A stretch of DNA of 64,000 nucleotides. Source: Lewinella sp. IMCC34191. GTDB lineage: Bacteria > Bacteroidota > Bacteroidia > Chitinophagales > Saprospiraceae. Under the pieces are notes generated by a model that was not told where the DNA came from, ran no database searches, and saw only the letters and a list, made by a program, of their open reading frames with translations. The stretch covers positions 372,001 through 436,000 of the forward strand of contig NZ_QNQZ01000001.1 of the NCBI RefSeq assembly GCF_003390935.1, written 5' to 3'. Positions 1 through 8,897 of the stretch are shown here, in pieces. Numbering within the stretch: the first letter of the stretch is position 1; each line of letters opens with the position of its first letter. The position numbers were made by a program, and so were the translations under genes.

Positions 1-1128
1 TACCCGCTGCAGCCGAAGGCGCAGACGATGGAATTTCTACGCGATAACGCCCAGTTCCGGATGCGGACGAACACCTTCAGTTCGGTATTCCGGGTACGGC
101 ACGGAGTGGCCTATGCGGTCAACAAGTACTTCCACGACCGGGGCTTTTACTACCTCCACACCCCGATCATCACGGGCAACGACGCCGAGGGGGCGGGGGA
201 GATGTTCCGCGTGTCCGTGCTGGACCCCGAGAATCCACCGCGGACGGAGGAAGGACGGATCGACTACAATCAGGACTTCTTCGGCAAGGCCACCAATCTG
301 ACGGTTTCCGGTCAGCTACAGGCCGAGATCGGAGCGCTGGCGCTAGGTAAAGTGTACACCTTCGGACCTACCTTCCGGGCTGAGAACAGCAACACCAGCC
401 GCCACCTGGCGGAGTTCTGGATGATCGAGCCGGAGATAGCCTTCGCCGACATCGAGAATGATATGGACCTGGCGGAGGACTTCGTCAAGTACCTCATCAA
501 CTATTGCCTGGAGCACTACGCCGGCGACCTCGAGTTCCTGGACCAGCGCATCCAGCAGGCGGAGAAAAATATGAAGGCCACCGATCGGCGCCCCATGGGC
601 CTGGTGGATACGCTCCGCTTCGTGGTAGAGAACGACTTCGCCCGGATCACGTATACCGAGGCCCTGGATATCCTGATGCGGTCGAAGCCCTACAAAAAGG
701 GCAAGTTCGAGTTTCCGCTATCCTGGGGTGCCGATCTGCAGGCCGAGCACGAACGCTGGCTGGTGGAGAAGCATTTCGAGCGGCCGGTGATCGTGCGGGA
801 TTATCCGAAGGATATAAAGGCCTTCTACATGCGGCGGAACGACGACGGCAAGACCGTAGCCGCCATGGACGTACTCTTCCCCTACATCGGGGAGGTGATC
901 GGCGGAAGTCAGCGCGAAGAGCGGGAGGACAAACTTCGCCAGCGCATGGCGGAGATGGACGTCCACGCCGACGAGCTGGAATGGTACCTGCAACTTCGCA
1001 CCTTCGGTGGTTGTCCGCACGCCGGCTTCGGCCTTGGCTTCGAGCGGATCGTACAATTCATTACCGGCATGAGTAATATCCGCGACGTGATTCCTTTCCC
1101 GCGGGCACCGAGGCTGGCCCAGTTTTAA
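1..1128 (+). CDS. asnS: Asparaginyl-tRNA synthetase, 3' part (5' end outside the window)
   Basis: Class II aminoacyl-tRNA synthetase that charges tRNA-Asn in the cytoplasm. The reading frame is open from base 1 (Tyr-Pro-Leu-Gln-Pro-Lys), so the true start and the N-terminal OB-fold anticodon-binding domain lie upstream; only the catalytic domain is present. Visible signatures are motif 2 (FRAENSNTSRHLAEFWMIEP) and motif 3 near the C-terminus (GFGLGFERIVQFITGMSNIR), followed by the IPFPRAP ending typical of AsnRS. The ATG at base 28 is an internal Met, not a start. It is followed by a 114-bp gap with octameric repeats and then hemC on the same strand. AspRS and LysRS are less likely because of the compact C-terminal ending and the motif 2 sequence. 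Confidence 0.95.
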   Translation, partial: YPLQPKAQTMEFLRDNAQFRMRTNTFSSVFRVRHGVAYAVNKYFHDRGFYYLHTPIITGNDAEGAGEMFRVSVLDPENPPRTEEGRIDYNQDFFGKATNLTVSGQLQAEIGALALGKVYTFGPTFRAENSNTSRHLAEFWMIEPEIAFADIENDMDLAEDFVKYLINYCLEHYAGDLEFLDQRIQQAEKNMKATDRRPMGLVDTLRFVVENDFARITYTEALDILMRSKPYKKGKFEFPLSWGADLQAEHERWLVEKHFERPVIVRDYPKDIKAFYMRRNDDGKTVAAMDVLFPYIGEVIGGSQREEREDKLRQRMAEMDVHADELEWYLQLRTFGGCPHAGFGLGFERIVQFITGMSNIRDVIPFPRAPRLAQF

Positions 1129-1240
1129 TTATTGAATTATTAATGGTTGAGTTAGTGAATGGGTCCGTAGGACATGCCCGCACTGCTTTTTTTCAATCAT
1201 TCCGTCATTCAACCATTCACTACTTCACCAATTCAGTCCT
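1129..1240. repeat. Intergenic pair of oppositely oriented 8-bp degenerate repeats
   Basis: The asnS-hemC gap holds two runs of about 8-bp period. The left run reads ATTGAATT, ATTAATGG, TTGAGTTA, GTGAATGG. The right run reads CATTCAAC, CATTCACT, ACTTCACC, AATTCAGT. The right run is in the opposite orientation (TTCA against TGAA), so the two halves can partly pair. The right end CCAATTCAGTCCTT also occurs at 47247-47260. Same repeat style as the gaps at 47.0, 58.4-59.0 and 60.1 kb. Confidence 0.6.
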
Positions 1241-1242
1241 TG

Positions 1243-2151
1243 ATGGATAAGATTCGAATAGGTACCCGCGGCTCCCGGCTCGCACTCTGGCAGGCACACT
1301 TCGTTCAGCGTGAGCTACGTGAGCACGGCATTGACAGCGAACTGGAGATCATTAAGACGCAGGGCGACCGCGTGCAGCATCTCGGCTTCGACAAGCTCGA
1401 GGGCAAGGGATTCTTTACCAAGGAGATAGAGGATGCGTTGCTGGAAGGACGTATCGATTGCGCGGTCCACAGCCTGAAGGATCTACCCACCAACCAGCCG
1501 GAAGGATTGGTGCTGGCCGCCCTGAGCTACCGGGCCTCCGTGGGGGATCGCATCCTGGTGCACCCCGACCGGGTGGTGAAGGGTAAACCGTTCAGCCTGG
1601 GCGATAATGCCACCATCGGGACCAGCAGTAATCGGCGGAAAGCCATACTTCGGGACTTACACCCCGGGCTCCTGCCTGTAGACATCCGGGGGAACGTACC
1701 CACCCGAATGAAAAAGGCCCTGAGTGGCGAATTGGATGCGGTAGTGCTCGCGGCTGCAGGTTTGGAACGGTTGGAGATGGACTTGTCGGGATTGCACGTC
1801 ATCGAGCCATCGCCCCGGGAGTTCGTGCCCGCGCCGGGCCAGGGCGTCATGGCCGTACAGAGCCGGGAGGAAGACATCGAGATCCGAAAAAGGCTTTCCC
1901 TGCTGCATCACCCGGTCGTCGGGGAGTGTACCAACGTGGAACGTACCGTCCTGAACCTGATGGAAGGGGGCTGCTCCATGCCGCTGGGCGTTTATTGTGA
2001 GAAGGACCAGATCGGTAGTTACCACGTTTGGGCGGCCTACGCGCCGACCGCGGATGCTTCGCTGCGGCGGGTGCAGGTCAGTCGCTCTACGCGCGCGGGA
2101 CTGGCGGAAGCCGTCGTGGAAGAACTGCTTAGCGCCCCGAAAGCTGTCTGA
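1243..2151 (+). CDS. hemC: Hydroxymethylbilane synthase (porphobilinogen deaminase)
   Basis: Joins four porphobilinogen molecules into hydroxymethylbilane in tetrapyrrole/haem synthesis. The protein starts MDKIRIGTRGSRLALWQAH, the family N-terminus. Substrate-binding arginines sit in the GTSSNRRKAIL region and in VDIRGNVPTRMKK. The dipyrromethane cofactor cysteine is in EGGCSMPLG, at about residue 244. An in-frame ATG at 1174 would add 23 residues encoded by the intergenic octamer repeats, so ATG 1243 is preferred and gives a normal 302-residue enzyme. The 3' end overlaps the convergent DUF5683 gene by 23 bp. Haem supply fits the haem-rich respiratory cluster at 23-41 kb, although the genes are not linked. 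Confidence 0.95.
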   Translation: MDKIRIGTRGSRLALWQAHFVQRELREHGIDSELEIIKTQGDRVQHLGFDKLEGKGFFTKEIEDALLEGRIDCAVHSLKDLPTNQPEGLVLAALSYRASVGDRILVHPDRVVKGKPFSLGDNATIGTSSNRRKAILRDLHPGLLPVDIRGNVPTRMKKALSGELDAVVLAAAGLERLEMDLSGLHVIEPSPREFVPAPGQGVMAVQSREEDIEIRKRLSLLHHPVVGECTNVERTVLNLMEGGCSMPLGVYCEKDQIGSYHVWAAYAPTADASLRRVQVSRSTRAGLAEAVVEELLSAPKAV

Positions 2152-2791
2152 CACGCATTTCCTGGCGGGTGACCGCACGGCCCGTGCCAATCGGTAGGGT
2201 AAGTCCGGCCCCGGCGCCGGTATCGCTTCCGATCACGGGGCCGATTTGCAGGCTTAGATCGTCGTCGATGTCAAAATCCTTCAGGTGCGCATCGGTGAAG
2301 GCCTCGACCGCCTGGAGTACGTAGCCTACGATCACGAAGACGTAGGCCGTCTGGCGTTGTTTGTTCGAGCTGTTCTTGGCGGATATGAGGCCCTGGGTCG
2401 ATACTTCCGAAAGCCCCGGCTCATTCGGGGTGGGAATACATTCGGCGTAGGGTATGGTGATGATCAGCCCGTCGCCCAGGCAGCGCTGCTCGATGGCGGT
2501 CGTGTAGCGGGAAAACAGATTTTGATTATAGTCGGCGACGGCTACGATACCTAACAGGCCACCGTAGACCAGCGGTACTTTCCACCAGGCCCGGTTGTAT
2601 ACCTGGCCCCCGCCGGGGATGATGGACCACAGCAGGGCCTTTTTCGGGCTGGCATTAATTTCCTTCAGGGTAAGCGGCTCATCCGATACGACGAGGCTGT
2701 CGGCCACCAGATCGTACTGGGCGGCCAGGGGCGCCAAGCCGATGACCAGTAGCAGGACCAGAATAATTCGCCTGTGGATCGGGGAATGCAT
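2129..2791 (-). CDS. DUF5683 domain protein, secreted or membrane-anchored
   Basis: 220 residues with an N-terminal signal peptide (about 1-24, ending LAPLAAQ). A DUF5683-type core follows: SPKKALLWSIIPGGGQVYNRAWWK, then a hydrophobic segment, VPLVYGGLLGIVAVADY. Function is unknown. In many Bacteroidota this family lies directly downstream of parB, and here it follows parB in the same direction after a 55-bp gap, so the two are probably one transcript. The C-terminus, rich in Arg and Gln, overlaps the end of hemC on the other strand. Family call is by motif recognition only. Confidence 0.75.
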   Translation of the reverse strand: MHSPIHRRIILVLLLVIGLAPLAAQYDLVADSLVVSDEPLTLKEINASPKKALLWSIIPGGGQVYNRAWWKVPLVYGGLLGIVAVADYNQNLFSRYTTAIEQRCLGDGLIITIPYAECIPTPNEPGLSEVSTQGLISAKNSSNKQRQTAYVFVIVGYVLQAVEAFTDAHLKDFDIDDDLSLQIGPVIGSDTGAGAGLTLPIGTGRAVTRQEMRVRQLSGR

Positions 2792-2846
2792 ATACTGTAT
2801 TGATACCCGCTGCCGCCCGATAGTTGCACCGGATAGCGAGCCAATG

Positions 2847-3758
2847 CTACTCGACGGCTTTGTAAAACTGATCGAGCTGTTCTTTACTCTCGAAGCGGAG
2901 GGTTACCGTACCGGAACGTCCTTCGGCGTTGTCTAATTTGACCTTGACCTTTTTGGTACCGAAAAATTCGGCGAAGGACTGTTCGACCCGGCGGGCGTCG
3001 TCGTTGCTGGGTGGGGTAGCGCGGCTAATTTTATTCCTATTCTTATATACCCGGCTCTCGCGCTCGATGTCCCGCACGGACCAGTTGGGGTGGGAGAGGA
3101 TGTCGTCGAGAAAGGTTTCCTGCTGACCGATATCCTTGATGCCGGAGAAGGTCTTGGCGGCACCGATGCTGATCTTACGATCCTTGATGGCCTGGCGTAC
3201 GCGGTTGGAGGTACTGAGGATCGTGAGGTAGTTGGTAATGGTCGACCGCTTCTTGCCGACCCGGCGGGCCAGTTCTTCCTGGGTGAGGTCAAACTCCTCC
3301 TGCAAGCGCAGGTATGAGTAAGCTACTTCCATCGGATTGAGGTCCTCCCGCTGGATGTTTTCGATCAGTGCCATTTCGAGCAGCGTCTGATCGTTGGCGG
3401 TCCGGATAAAGGCGGGAACTTCGCGGAGTCCGGCCATTTGGCTGGCTCGGAAGCGCCGCTCACCGCTGATGATCTGGTAGGAACCGTCGCCCATGTGCCG
3501 GACGGTCATGGGCTGAATGATGCCGTGCACGCGAATGCTATCGGCCAGTTCCTTTAGCGACTCTTTTTCGAACTCCTGCCGGGGCTGATCGGGGTTCGGG
3601 CTGACCTTATCGATCGGGAGCATGGCGAAGTTGCGGCTCAGCGCCTTGATCGTTTCTTCCTCGCTGGCCTTATCGAGCCGCTGACCGGGAAAGAGGGCAC
3701 TAAGTCCGTTTTTCAGGTCGCTGCTGCTGGGTTTGCCCCGCTTTAATTTCTTGGCCAT
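2847..3758 (-). CDS. parB: ParB/Spo0J chromosome-partitioning protein
   Basis: DNA-binding CTP-dependent clamp that loads at parS and works with ParA in chromosome segregation. The N-terminal ParB domain (about 45-135) contains GERRFRASQMAGL and the ENIQREDLNPMEVAYSYL segment. A helix-turn-helix follows (TQEELARRVGKKRSTITNYL), then a C-terminal dimerisation region ending in FESKEQLDQFYKAVE. The chosen start is MAKKLKRGKPSS at 3758. A longer reading from 3791 would begin upstream of the TATCTTTG element at 3787-3780 and adds an unlikely peptide. No parA lies upstream: the next gene is a divergent glycosyltransferase, so the usual parA-parB pair is split in this genome. Confidence 0.93.
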   Translation of the reverse strand: MAKKLKRGKPSSSDLKNGLSALFPGQRLDKASEEETIKALSRNFAMLPIDKVSPNPDQPRQEFEKESLKELADSIRVHGIIQPMTVRHMGDGSYQIISGERRFRASQMAGLREVPAFIRTANDQTLLEMALIENIQREDLNPMEVAYSYLRLQEEFDLTQEELARRVGKKRSTITNYLTILSTSNRVRQAIKDRKISIGAAKTFSGIKDIGQQETFLDDILSHPNWSVRDIERESRVYKNRNKISRATPPSNDDARRVEQSFAEFFGTKKVKVKLDNAEGRSGTVTLRFESKEQLDQFYKAVE

Positions 3759-3779
3759 AATAGCTTTCGTTTCGGGGGG

Positions 3780-3787
3780 CAAAGATA
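3780..3787 (-). promoter_or_regulatory. Bacteroidota -7 element in front of parB
   Basis: On the minus strand this reads TATCTTTG, a perfect TAnnTTTG box and identical to the one before actA. It lies 22 bp before the parB ATG, giving a very short leader and supporting the start at 3758. No clear TTTG was seen 19-21 bp upstream, so it is a partial match. Confidence 0.45.
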
Positions 3788-4020
3788 GCAAAAGGCGGGC
3801 GGGCGGTAGGCATGGTTCACCGCCGGCAAAGCTCGATGGAGGGGCAAAACCTTACGGAGGGAAAATTTCTCATATTCGAGAATGAGGCCCTGTAAGCGTT
3901 TGAGTATATATTGCACAAATTGGATTCGCTTCGGGCGCGTTTTGGGCGAACTAACGGTCTGAAACTCAAGTTTAAACCAGGGAACACGCATTCCACCACG
4001 AACAACACTTACGCCCTCCA

Positions 4021-6369
4021 ATGAAAATCGCCTTTCTCGGAAACTACCCCCCCAAAGCATGCGGTATCGGTACGTTTACCCATAGCTTGGCGCTTGCCAT
4101 CCTCAGCAATTTGAAGGCGGACGACGTGCATGAGTATGCCGAGATCATCGCGATGGAAGATCCCCACGATGACCACGATTATCCGAGGGAGGTAAGTCGC
4201 ACGATCAGACCACAGGTCATCCGTGATTACCGCGACACCGCAGACTATCTGAACGACAATCAGTTCGACCTGCTGTTGCTCCAGCATGAATACGGCATTT
4301 TCGGCGGAGACGACGGAGCGTATGTGTTGCATTTGCTGGACCGACTGCGGATTCCCCTCATCGTGACCTGCCATACGGTCCTGAAAGAACCCAGCTACGG
4401 GCAGCGTAACGTGCTAAGCCGCATCGCCCGCCGGGCACAGGCCGTCGTGGTGATGACCGATCTGGCCAGCAATTTACTCCAGGAGGTATTCCACGTGGAC
4501 GCCGATAAGATCAGCGTCATAGAACACGGAGTGCCCGTTATCGATTCGGCCCCGATCGATGAGCTGCGTCAACGTCTTGGTTGGAACGATCGTCGCGTGC
4601 TGTTCACCTTTGGATTACTCGGACGGGGCAAGGGCATCGAAACGTCCATTCGGGCGCTCCCGGCCATCGTGGAGCGATACCCGAATACCCTCTACGTGGT
4701 GCTGGGCAAAACACACCCCCATGTGTTACGGGACAACGGGGAAGAATACCGGAACTACCTGAAAGACCTCGCCGCTGAACTTGGCGTCGGAGACAATCTG
4801 CAGATGATCAGCAAATTCGCTGATGAGCAAGAGCTGTTCGATTGCCTGCGGGCCGCGGATGTCTATGTAGTTCCTTATCCCAATGTAGCGCAGATCACTA
4901 GCGGTACGCTGGCCTACGCAGTGGGCGCCGGTGCGGCCATCGTCAGCACCCCCTTCTGGCACGCCACCGAACTGCTGCAGGACGGCCGCGGAAAACTCTT
5001 TCCGTTCAATGACAGCCCCCAGCTTGCGCAGCAAATACTGGAGCTCTTCGACAATCCGGAAACGATGCAAGCCATGCGGGCTAGCGCCGCGGAATACGGT
5101 CAGCATCTTCTGTGGCCCCGAATTGGAAAGCAATATCTCCGGGTTTTCGGACAGTCTCGCGCCGCTTACGCCCGCTACTGCCAGCGCACCGAGGTAAGCA
5201 TTTCCTTGCCGAAGTTGAAGCTGGACCACCTGCGCCGGCTGACCGATGATTGTGGCATAATCCAGCATGCCAAATACGCCACTCCGAACCGCCACGAGGG
5301 ATACTGCGTCGACGACAACGGACGTGCTTTGCTCCTGGTGGGTATGATGCTAAATCACAAGGTCGGCGAAACCAAACTGCTGGAACGCCTTGCGGATACC
5401 TATATCAGTTTTCTCTTCCACGCCCAGAACTCGGACGGTACCTTCCGGAACTTCATGGGCTATGATCGCAGCTTTATGGAGGCGGTCGGTTCGGAAGACA
5501 GCTACGGTCGCGCGCTGTGGGGGATAGCCTACTGCTATGCCCATCCGCCACGCCCCGATCACCGGTCCTTGCTGGAGGAAATGTTTATTCGGGCCATCGG
5601 TCACCTAGACACGATGCAAAGCCCCCGTACGGTTGCCTACGGCGTACTGGCACTCTCTTACTACCTGGATCACAAACCCGGTGACGAGGCCATGCTGAAT
5701 ATGCTGGACCGTTCCTGTAACCGGTTGTTGGACCACTACCGAGACTCGCGTCGGGACGATTGGCACTGGTTCGAAAAATACCTCACCTATAGCAACGGGG
5801 TTATACCGCTCTCGCTGTTCCGTTCGCTGCGGCACCTCAACAAGGATAGCCTGCGCGAAGTGGCGGTCGAAGCCACTAACTTCCTTGTTTCGCAGACGGT
5901 TATTGACGGTCTGCTCTGTCCGATAGGATGCCACGAACCTTTTCTTCAGGATTGCGAGCGACCGCATTACGACCAGCAACCCGTCGATGCGATGGGCATG
6001 GTGCTGCTGCTAAGCGAAGCCTGCCGTCACCAGGAGTTGCGGGTGCACTGCGATAATCTTGGACTCGCCTTCTCGTGGTTCACGGGGCAGAACGAGATGA
6101 AGGCACCCATGTATAATCCGGAATCGGGGGGGTGCTACGATGGGCTGATGGCGCAGGGAGTCAATCATAACCAGGGAGCGGAAAGCCTGCTCTCCTACCT
6201 GATCAGCCGGGTGGAAATGGAGAACTACTGCCGCAATCAGCCCGATAGTCCCTGTTCGGAATCGCTAGAGGACGAAGAGCGCGCGCTTAAAGATATGCTC
6301 AATGGTTTCGCGCTGCCAGACCAGGTGACCACCCTCAAAGAGGAGGTGAAGAAAATAACCCCGGAGTGA
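4021..6369 (+). CDS. Two-domain protein: GT4-type glycosyltransferase plus C-terminal alpha-barrel-like domain
   Basis: 782 residues. The N-terminal half (about 1-380) is a GT-B fold glycosyltransferase: MKIAFLGNYPPKACGIGTFT at the acceptor side, then GLLGRGKGIETSIRALPAI, and a donor-site region with ITSGTLAYAVGAGAAIVSTP. The C-terminal half (about 395-760) is helical and rich in aromatic and acidic residues (for example RHEGYCVDDNGRALLL and the SGGCYDGL region). It resembles the all-alpha barrels of glycoside-processing enzymes, but I cannot name its reaction. The stop overlaps the GTG start of the next glycosyltransferase by 4 bp, so the two are translationally coupled. A GH130-type protein faces them 3'. 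Together they suggest synthesis and phosphorolytic turnover of a glycan or glycoside, possibly mannose-based (inference). Confidence 0.82.
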   Translation: MKIAFLGNYPPKACGIGTFTHSLALAILSNLKADDVHEYAEIIAMEDPHDDHDYPREVSRTIRPQVIRDYRDTADYLNDNQFDLLLLQHEYGIFGGDDGAYVLHLLDRLRIPLIVTCHTVLKEPSYGQRNVLSRIARRAQAVVVMTDLASNLLQEVFHVDADKISVIEHGVPVIDSAPIDELRQRLGWNDRRVLFTFGLLGRGKGIETSIRALPAIVERYPNTLYVVLGKTHPHVLRDNGEEYRNYLKDLAAELGVGDNLQMISKFADEQELFDCLRAADVYVVPYPNVAQITSGTLAYAVGAGAAIVSTPFWHATELLQDGRGKLFPFNDSPQLAQQILELFDNPETMQAMRASAAEYGQHLLWPRIGKQYLRVFGQSRAAYARYCQRTEVSISLPKLKLDHLRRLTDDCGIIQHAKYATPNRHEGYCVDDNGRALLLVGMMLNHKVGETKLLERLADTYISFLFHAQNSDGTFRNFMGYDRSFMEAVGSEDSYGRALWGIAYCYAHPPRPDHRSLLEEMFIRAIGHLDTMQSPRTVAYGVLALSYYLDHKPGDEAMLNMLDRSCNRLLDHYRDSRRDDWHWFEKYLTYSNGVIPLSLFRSLRHLNKDSLREVAVEATNFLVSQTVIDGLLCPIGCHEPFLQDCERPHYDQQPVDAMGMVLLLSEACRHQELRVHCDNLGLAFSWFTGQNEMKAPMYNPESGGCYDGLMAQGVNHNQGAESLLSYLISRVEMENYCRNQPDSPCSESLEDEERALKDMLNGFALPDQVTTLKEEVKKITPE

Positions 6370-7376
6370 GGGTAGCCATGCTGGCCCCCATCGCGTGGTC
6401 TACTCCACCGGCCGCCTACGGACCGTGGGAGCAGGTAACGAGTCACCTCACGGAGGGGCTTGTCAAACGGGGAATTGATGTTACGCTGTTTGCTACCGCA
6501 ACCAGCCGTACCGCCGGAAAATTAGTAGCCACGACGGCGGCGGGCTACGCCGAACAGGAGGGCCAGGACGCAAAGGTCCTGGAGTACCTCCACATAAGTC
6601 AAGTTATGGGAGTTGCTAACACCTTCGACATCGTTCACAACCAGTTTGATTTCATGCCACTGGGCTATACGCCCCTGCTGGATACGCCCATGGTAACTAC
6701 CATCCATGGCTTCAGCAGCGATCACATCGTGCCGGTATACGAACGCTACAACGATACGACCGACTACGTATCCATCAGCGATGCGGATCGCGATGAGCGA
6801 TTAGACTATATCGCCACGGTCTATAACGGCGTGGATACCGATCAATTCACTTTCAACGATCAGCCGGGGGACTACCTCCTCTACTTCGGTCGCATTCATC
6901 CCGAAAAGGGAACTGCGGAGGCCATTGCTATTGCACGACGGGCTAAAAAACCACTGTGGATTGCCGGACTCATTCAGGATCATGACTACTACCGGGATCA
7001 GGTAGAACCCCACATCGACGGGGAACAAGTGCGCTACCTCGGCAACGTCGGCCCACGCGAACGTGATCGCATCCTCGGCAATGCCTACGCGCTACTGCAC
7101 CCTATCAACTTCGAAGAGCCCTTCGGTCTGAGCGTGGCGGAGAGTATGGTCACGGGTACCCCGGTCATTGCCTTCCGTCGTGGCAGCATGCCGGAATTGA
7201 TCGAAGATGGTAAAACCGGATATTTGACTGACTCCGTCGAAGGAGCCGTCGACCTGGTGTCCGCCTGTGGCGATCTCAATCGCTGGGAAATTGCGGAAGT
7301 GGCTACCGATCGCTTCAGTGTCGATCGAATGGTCGATAGCTACATCGACGTATACCAACGAATCCTCAGCCGGTAA
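6366..7376 (+). CDS. GT4-family glycosyltransferase
   Basis: 336-residue GT-B glycosyltransferase. The N-terminus MRVAMLAPIAWSTPPAAYGPWE carries the acceptor-domain glycine/proline loop. YFGRIHPEKGTAEAI begins the nucleotide-sugar domain, and the EPFGLSVAESMVTGTPVIAF segment holds the EX7E signature that contacts the donor. The start is GTG at 6366, overlapping the stop of the upstream glycosyltransferase in GTGA, so the pair is coupled. Only 5 bp separate its stop from the stop of the convergent GH130 gene. No signal peptide or membrane segment is seen, so it is cytosolic. Sugar donor and acceptor are unknown. Confidence 0.88.
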   Translation: MRVAMLAPIAWSTPPAAYGPWEQVTSHLTEGLVKRGIDVTLFATATSRTAGKLVATTAAGYAEQEGQDAKVLEYLHISQVMGVANTFDIVHNQFDFMPLGYTPLLDTPMVTTIHGFSSDHIVPVYERYNDTTDYVSISDADRDERLDYIATVYNGVDTDQFTFNDQPGDYLLYFGRIHPEKGTAEAIAIARRAKKPLWIAGLIQDHDYYRDQVEPHIDGEQVRYLGNVGPRERDRILGNAYALLHPINFEEPFGLSVAESMVTGTPVIAFRRGSMPELIEDGKTGYLTDSVEGAVDLVSACGDLNRWEIAEVATDRFSVDRMVDSYIDVYQRILSR

Positions 7377-7381
7377 CCCCG

Positions 7382-8845
7382 CTATTTAGTCAGCGCGTCC
7401 AATAGAGTCTGCAACTTGACCGTGGCAAAGCGTGCCGCCTCGTCGCTGATGCCATACGGGATGAAGACCTCTCCGTTGTGGATAATGCTTCCACAACTGT
7501 ACACCACATTCGGTACGTATCCCTCCCGCTCATCGTCCATGGGGCTAATGAGGGGTTCTTCTAACTGACCGATTACCTTGGTCGGGTCGTCAAGATCCAG
7601 CAACATAGCGCCTAGGCAGTACCGCCGCATTGGTCCTACACCGTGCGTGATCACTAACCAGCCTTTCTCCGTCTCCAGGGGAGCTCCACAGTTGCCGACC
7701 TGGTAGAGTTGCCAGGGGAATTTCGGTTCGGCCAGCTTGATCGCATCATCCCAGACCTGAAGCCGGTCGCTGCTGATGATGTAGTTATTGATCCCGTCGA
7801 TACGGCAGAGCACGTAAAATTTACCGTTAATCTTACGCGGGAAGATGGCGTGATTTTTATTCACGGCAGCGTCACCGTATACCGGTCGGATTATGAAACT
7901 GTAGAAGTCCTGCGTTTCAATGATCATCGGCCGGATCTGCTTGCCATTATAGGCCGTATAGGTACCGTAGTAAACGGTGCTGCCGTCTTCGTTTACGAAC
8001 TGCAGGAAGCGCGCGTCTTCCATGCCCTTCATCTCGAAATCGATCATGGGGTAGAGTACCCGTTCGCTGATATCCGTGTCCAGGCTGAAGTGTAGTTCGT
8101 AGTAGCGGTCGGCAACCGTCATCAGGTGGTTCAGCTGATCCCGTTCGGCGCTGTCCACCTCATACTGATTCCAGAGGTGCCAGTAGCGCTCGTAGAGTTC
8201 CCGGTGATTGAAATTATCCGGCAGATCACCGATCAGCCGCTCGTACATGGCCTCGTCCACCTCCTCGTTGGCGTGACAGCGCTCGTAAAAGTTTTTCTTC
8301 GTGTACTGGGAGTAGTGGATCCGCTCGGCCAGTCCGACAAAGGGGTTCGTCGGTTCGGCGAGGGGGTTATTGTCCTTGTCCAGAATGATGTTGCGGAAGA
8401 CGATGGACGACGTGTGCCCCTCCCCAACCGCGCGCATGCTCATCACGATGCGCATCTGCCCTTCCTGCAGCCCGGTCTGGTCCAGGGCGGGTACGACGGA
8501 AGGGTTGAAAAAGGCGGCCGACTCGATGCTGTACTCGTGGGTGAAGTAGGCGCCGATCAGTGCCTGCTTTTCCTCACTCAGCTGCAGCACCTTTTCCCGC
8601 TGTTCCGGCACCCGGTCCAGTGCGGCGTTCAGGTGGCGGCGGTAAATGCCGACGGTATTCCGGTGCCGCCGGGCGAAATCCCGTAGTGTGCGCATCAGGG
8701 TATCGTGGGTCTCCTGGTCGTCCAGGTCAATAATCCGGTCAATGAGCTGATACGCGCGGTCCTTGCCGGCCCAGAAGAAACGACCGATGACCCGACTGGA
8801 GTCACCGTACAGGCGGAGCGGTTTACGCTCGATAGATAGTTGCAT
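7382..8845 (-). CDS. GH130-type glycosidase / glycoside phosphorylase
   Basis: 487 residues without a signal peptide, so cytoplasmic. The pattern fits the five-bladed propeller of GH130 (mannoside phosphorylases and hydrolases): EGHTSSIVFRNIILD, then ARFLQFVNEDGSTVYYGTYTAYNG, then WQLYQVGNCGAPLETEKGWLVITHG, and a C-terminal YVPNVVYSCGSIIHNGEVFIPYG. A helical N-terminal extension of about 120 residues (TLRDFARRHRNTVGIYRRHL) marks the longer subgroup. GH130 phosphorylases cleave beta-mannosides with phosphate and release mannose-1-phosphate; which linkage applies here cannot be read from sequence. It converges on the two glycosyltransferase genes and probably acts on the same glycan (inference from context). 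Confidence 0.78.
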   Translation of the reverse strand: MQLSIERKPLRLYGDSSRVIGRFFWAGKDRAYQLIDRIIDLDDQETHDTLMRTLRDFARRHRNTVGIYRRHLNAALDRVPEQREKVLQLSEEKQALIGAYFTHEYSIESAAFFNPSVVPALDQTGLQEGQMRIVMSMRAVGEGHTSSIVFRNIILDKDNNPLAEPTNPFVGLAERIHYSQYTKKNFYERCHANEEVDEAMYERLIGDLPDNFNHRELYERYWHLWNQYEVDSAERDQLNHLMTVADRYYELHFSLDTDISERVLYPMIDFEMKGMEDARFLQFVNEDGSTVYYGTYTAYNGKQIRPMIIETQDFYSFIIRPVYGDAAVNKNHAIFPRKINGKFYVLCRIDGINNYIISSDRLQVWDDAIKLAEPKFPWQLYQVGNCGAPLETEKGWLVITHGVGPMRRYCLGAMLLDLDDPTKVIGQLEEPLISPMDDEREGYVPNVVYSCGSIIHNGEVFIPYGISDEAARFATVKLQTLLDALTK

Positions 8846-8897
8846 ACATCTTTTTATAAGGGGCGCGAAACTACAATAGGGATCGCGGTACTTCGCG

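Noticed and set aside
1174..1242. Longer hemC start at ATG 1174
   Set aside because: The extra 23 residues are encoded by intergenic octamer repeats and do not resemble the family N-terminus.
4487..4502. Possible parS site near parB (TATTCCACGTGGACGC)
   Set aside because: Only about 12 of 16 bases match a parS-like TGTTCCACGTGGAACA, and it lies inside a conserved glycosyltransferase coding region.
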